From Caballeronia sp. SEWSISQ10-4 2 (lineage in GTDB: Bacteria > Pseudomonadota > Gammaproteobacteria > Burkholderiales > Burkholderiaceae): a DNA stretch of 64,000 nt. This document shows, in pieces, positions 61,531 to 64,000 of the stretch. The notes beneath the pieces were generated by a model. That model had not been told where the DNA came from. It made no database searches and saw nothing but the letters and a program-made list of their open reading frames with translations. The position numbers were made by a program, and so were the translations under genes. Position 1 is the stretch's first letter. Each line of letters opens with the position of its first letter. The DNA is taken from contig NZ_JALPRJ010000005.1 in assembly GCF_030464885.1 (NCBI RefSeq), positions 1 to 64,000 of the forward strand. Direction: 5' to 3'.

Positions 61531-61543
61531 TGGCGATACCCCG
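61531..61543. repeat. Leader motif copy 2 (TGGCGATACCCCG)
   Basis: Second copy of the 13-base motif, 49 bp upstream of the 61482 gene. It forms the right arm of a hairpin TCGCC-ACTTTT-GGCGA at 61521-61536. Confidence 0.6.
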
Positions 61544-61554
61544 TTGCACGTGAG

Positions 61555-62082
61555 TTAATAATTGCGAGACCCGGCTGCTGCGTGGTTCCACTTGTCCTTC
61601 GGTACCCACTCGATTCCGGCTAGAAGCGCGCCATCAACGAGTTTCGTGCAGCGCCTAACCATTTCGTCACCCGGCATCTGGGCGTCGTGCGCCAATTCGC
61701 GAATCGCCCGTTGTGCGGCGGCAACCTCCTTGCGTGCTGCCGCGATGTCGTCAGCATTCGAGATTGGTTTCCCGACGTCTTCATCTCCAAAGTAGCCGAC
61801 CCGAATCGCGCGGCGCAACAATAGGTCAAAGGATTCTAAATTCGCGATGGCGGCTTCGAGTTCGGGCCGCGCTGCGCGCTCCAATTCGATCAAGATGCGC
61901 CCGGACTCGTCTTCACGGGCCATGAGCGCCTTGTCGTAAGCCCAATGCGTTTTTTGCATCACACGCTTGGACTCCTGATAAGCAATATCTGCGGCTTTAA
62001 AGGCTGCGGTCGCCCGCTCGGCGTCATTCTCTAATGCCATAAGCTCGGGTGAATGATCGGATAAAGTTTGAATATTTTCCAT
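61555..62082 (-). CDS. Phage-island protein, unknown, helical
   Basis: A 175-residue protein starting MENIQTLSDHSPELMALEND, with AAGGAG upstream. Mostly helical (AERATAAFKAADIAYQESKR, AAARKEVAAAQRAIRELAHD), with acidic and basic residues alternating as in coiled coils. No family recognised. It resembles its neighbour at 60805 in composition, not clearly in sequence. Confidence 0.65.
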   Translation of the reverse strand: MENIQTLSDHSPELMALENDAERATAAFKAADIAYQESKRVMQKTHWAYDKALMAREDESGRILIELERAARPELEAAIANLESFDLLLRRAIRVGYFGDEDVGKPISNADDIAAARKEVAAAQRAIRELAHDAQMPGDEMVRRCTKLVDGALLAGIEWVPKDKWNHAAAGSRNY

Positions 62083-62250
62083 GATTATTAATACTCCTTG
62101 ATGATATTAAAAGAACACAACTGCTTGTCCTACCTTTTACCCGCGATGCCCGGTTTCCCGAAATTTCCCGGTTTGCCGAAAACGGGATTTCGGGTCAATG
62201 TGCCGTCTGCGTGACTGGTCTATGTCGGCAGCCACTAACTAGCGCGTCGA

Positions 62251-62586
62251 TCATGGCCCCACTCCGTCCGTGCTCGCACGCGGTGCGCGCAGAATCTCGC
62301 GCACCTGTGCCGCATCCACCAGTTCCCGGCGGAACTGCGCCAGCAATGCGGACGGCGTCTCGTAGATGCCGCCAAGGCCAAGACTCGCATCGTGCTGTGC
62401 TGCCCACCAGCATGAGCGGATCACATGCCCTGCCACGTATTCCAAAGTGGCGCGCGTTTCGTCGCTGGTGTCGTCGCGCATCAGCGCGTCCACCACCCTG
62501 GCGAGCAGGCTCACCGCATCCGGGTCGTCGTCTAGCGGCGCATCGGCGACTGCCGCGATGCGTGCGTATATTGAGTCGCGTGTCAT
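62251..62586 (-). CDS. Small phage-island protein, unknown
   Basis: A 111-residue acidic helical protein starting MTRDSIYARIAAVADAPLDD. Its ATG overlaps the stop of the upstream gene by 4 bp, so it is translationally coupled. No domain recognised. The 164-bp gap after it holds no gene. Confidence 0.65.
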   Translation of the reverse strand: MTRDSIYARIAAVADAPLDDDPDAVSLLARVVDALMRDDTSDETRATLEYVAGHVIRSCWWAAQHDASLGLGGIYETPSALLAQFRRELVDAAQVREILRAPRASTDGVGP

Positions 62587-62924
62587 TGAAAATCCTCCTC
62601 CGTTGTCGCCCTGTGTGGGCGTATCGCCAAACCGCGCAGTTTCCTGATTTCAAGCGTGATCGCCTTCGCCTGCGCACGTGCGAGCAGATTGACGGTGAGC
62701 CGCTCCGCCAGCCGTTCCCGATAGGCGGCGATGACATCGACCCGGCTCCAACAGCAGCGCGCGAGCATCTCTCGGGACGGCGGGCGCTGTCCGTTCAATA
62801 CCTCACGGCAAACGCGCGCCGCTAACCCGGCACCACCGGCTACCGACCAAAGATCACTACGGCGATGCTCAAGTCTGCGTATGCGTGCGGATAGGCCGAT
62901 TTCCGTCAACTCAACCATGCTCAC
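62583..62924 (-). CDS. Small basic phage-island protein, possibly DNA-binding
   Basis: A 113-residue Arg-rich protein starting MSMVELTEIGLSARIRRLEH. Helical segments such as SREMLARCCWSRVDVIAAYR and RLAERLTVNLLARAQ could form a helix-turn-helix, but no family is recognised. Its start overlaps the end of the Rep-like gene by 14 bp and its stop overlaps the next start by 4 bp. Confidence 0.62.
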   Translation of the reverse strand: MSMVELTEIGLSARIRRLEHRRSDLWSVAGGAGLAARVCREVLNGQRPPSREMLARCCWSRVDVIAAYRERLAERLTVNLLARAQAKAITLEIRKLRGLAIRPHRATTEEDFQ

Positions 62925-63471
62925 CCCCTTCGGTCAAACGCCTGGTATGGCAATCTATATACGCACCGTGTGGCGGTGTAGACGAGGGACCAAAAGTGCC
63001 TTCTACTGCACCGTGTGGCGGTGTAGACGGCGCACCCCTTGCACCGCCACACGGTGCAGTTTTTGGATTCATTGCACCGTGTGGCGGGGGTCCGGATTCA
63101 ATTTTTCGGGCGGCCAGCGTCACATACGACCGGGGGTTGATGTCGAGACCGTCTTTGACATCCAAGGGCCGCCAGCCCAACGCGTACCACGCCGCTTTGT
63201 TCGGCTTCGCGCCGCACCGGGTCTCGGTGAGCAGCCCCAGCGTCAACAGTTCGTTCTTCGCCTTGTATAACGCATCGTTACTATTCCAGCCCAGCGGCTT
63301 CAGGGCCTTTCCACAGACCACCAGCTTGCCGTTGTTCGATCCGTTGTACTGCAACGCCACATCGAGCAGCAGGGCGCGCGCACGGTGCGACGCCGCGCGA
63401 AATGCCGGGTGAATCATGACCCAATGCGGTATCCCGACGAAACGTTCTTTCGCGTTTTTGCGATCCTTCAT
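62911..63471 (-). CDS. Rep-like helix-turn-helix protein with internal iterons
   Basis: A 186-residue protein starting MKDRKNAKERFVGIPHWVMI. Residues 10-105 look like a winged-helix replication protein domain (FRAASHRARALLLDVALQYN, LYKAKNELLTLGLLTETRCG). This is like phage O-type initiators, which pair with a primase or helicase. The C-terminal 60 residues are Pro/Gly-rich and encoded by DNA carrying four 14-bp repeats. Coupled to the Toprim gene by a 4-bp ATGA overlap. Lambda O likewise holds the origin inside its own gene. Confidence 0.65.
   Translation of the reverse strand: MKDRKNAKERFVGIPHWVMIHPAFRAASHRARALLLDVALQYNGSNNGKLVVCGKALKPLGWNSNDALYKAKNELLTLGLLTETRCGAKPNKAAWYALGWRPLDVKDGLDINPRSYVTLAARKIESGPPPHGAMNPKTAPCGGARGAPSTPPHGAVEGTFGPSSTPPHGAYIDCHTRRLTEGGEHG
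62963..63087. repeat. Four 14-bp iterons, candidate replication origin
   Basis: GCACCGTGTGGCGG occurs at 62963-62976, 63008-63021 and 63074-63087, and inverted at 63044-63057. The first two copies are identical over 22 bp. Centre spacings are 45, 36 and 30 bp. All lie inside the 3' part of the Rep-like gene. In the three plus-oriented copies the gene encodes PPHGA, while the inverted copy encodes APCGG. The DNA, not the peptide, is therefore what is conserved. Confidence 0.65.
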
Positions 63472-64000
63472 GCGCCGCCCCCCGTCAAGGCCATTGCGGG
63501 GCGCACGTGCCGCATGATTTCCATGCGCAACCTGTGCGGCCCGCGCTCGCCCCATTCGGCGAGCGCATCGGCCCAATCAGTGCCTTCGATGCCCTCGGGG
63601 TAGGCAACCCCACACCCGAGCGCTGCGGCGGCGCTGCGGCCCTTCTGGATGCCCGTATTGATGCCGGTTCGCCCGGCAGTTTCCCAATCGTTATCGGCGC
63701 ACACCACCGTCATGCCGCGCAGCTTCATCTCGCTCGCTACTTGCACCATGTTCCCGGCGTCGAAGCACACGACCACCGACGATTGCGGCAGCGATTGATA
63801 GATCGCAAGCCCGGTGGCGAAGCCTTCGGCCAGACAGGTGAGCACCGCGCGCGGGCGCGTCAGCGCGTAGGCCGCGCCCTTGATCGAGCACCCATAGCGG
63901 TATCGCTTCTCGCCGTCAGGCGTGATCGTTTGCAGGCTCACCAGCGCGCCGCGATGCACGGCGGGGATCACCAGAAGGTCGCCGTCTGCGCGCAGGCCAG
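63468..64000 (-). CDS. Toprim-domain primase, partial at window edge
   Basis: The C-terminal 177 residues of a phage/plasmid primase; the gene continues beyond base 64000. Visible: LRADGDLLVIPAVHRGALVS, then the Toprim acidic Glu in LAEGFATGLAIYQS, the Asp pair region VVCFDAGNMVQVA, and VVCADNDWETAGRTG. This arrangement matches P4-alpha-like or DUF7146/Toprim primases that start replication of islands and phages. The N-terminal zinc-finger part is outside the window. Its stop overlaps the Rep-like start (ATGA). Confidence 0.85.
   Translation of the reverse strand, partial: GLRADGDLLVIPAVHRGALVSLQTITPDGEKRYRYGCSIKGAAYALTRPRAVLTCLAEGFATGLAIYQSLPQSSVVVCFDAGNMVQVASEMKLRGMTVVCADNDWETAGRTGINTGIQKGRSAAAALGCGVAYPEGIEGTDWADALAEWGERGPHRLRMEIMRHVRPAMALTGGGA

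Noticed and set aside
62963..63087. Possible CRISPR array
   Set aside because: Only four short repeats, one inverted, with unequal spacing and inside a coding gene. An iteron origin fits better.

Overview
The window looks like an accessory region of a high-GC Gram-negative betaproteobacterium, most likely Paraburkholderia, Caballeronia or a close relative. The evidence is a Burkholderia-type trimeric porin, a DUF4148 exported protein, five LysR regulators each next to a transporter or catabolic enzyme, ACS- and MHS-type MFS carriers, and two Tat-like exported alpha/beta hydrolases. No rRNA, tRNA or CRISPR array was found. Bases 1 to about 52,620 are chromosomal or chromid catabolic modules. 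From about 52,620 to the right edge lies an integrated mobile element that continues beyond the window.

Layout. 1-825: debris in which a group II intron reverse-transcriptase fragment is fused to a 5'-truncated IS6-family transposase. 825-4309: a LysR regulator divergent from an SDR, tautomerase, small barrel protein and exported hydrolase cluster. 4490-6102: an aldehyde dehydrogenase relic, a BON-domain protein, a 115-bp element with 26-bp inverted ends, and an SRPBCC protein. 6818-8872: a quinone oxidoreductase and an EamA exporter. 9091-16402: an AraC regulator followed by seven co-directional genes (AlaX tRNA-editing protein, RidA-like protein, PLP dehydratase, 2-oxopent-4-enoate hydratase, acylating acetaldehyde dehydrogenase, 4-hydroxy-2-oxovalerate aldolase, pseudouridine-phosphate glycosidase). 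I read this as a candidate route for degrading a non-protein amino acid. 17221-22686: one 5.5-kb gene for a kinase-like/AAA/GAF/PAS/histidine-kinase protein. 22688-28875: LysR, a short-chain fatty-acid transporter, and a molybdopterin oxidoreductase fused to a flavin/ferredoxin reductase.

29246-35584: LysR, ACS transporter, M81 (MlrC-like) peptidase, epoxide-hydrolase-like protein and secreted PHB depolymerase. 36204-46715: a DUF4148 protein, an alpha/beta hydrolase, and a module of three M20 amidohydrolase paralogues with LysR, MHS transporter, EthD-like protein and porin. 46863-50670: ACS transporter, a SAF-domain oxidoreductase and LysR. 50896-52631: NnrU-like protein, a small membrane ORF and a 5'-truncated DUF899 gene.

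The DUF899 gene breaks exactly at an 8-bp inverted repeat around a 7-bp spacer, the expected shape of a tyrosine-recombinase crossover site. The integrase follows. Inside the element are a three-gene leftward operon ending in a PIN-like nuclease, a rightward group of two paralogous lipoproteins and a membrane-anchored protein, and a leftward phage-like block (Toprim primase, Rep-like protein, small proteins, S49 head protease, HNH nuclease). The Rep-like gene carries four copies of a 14-bp DNA repeat, one inverted, that look like an internal replication origin. No portal, capsid, terminase or tail gene is visible, so the element may be a satellite or an incomplete prophage.

All calls come from reading the sequence and recalled family knowledge. 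No database search was run.
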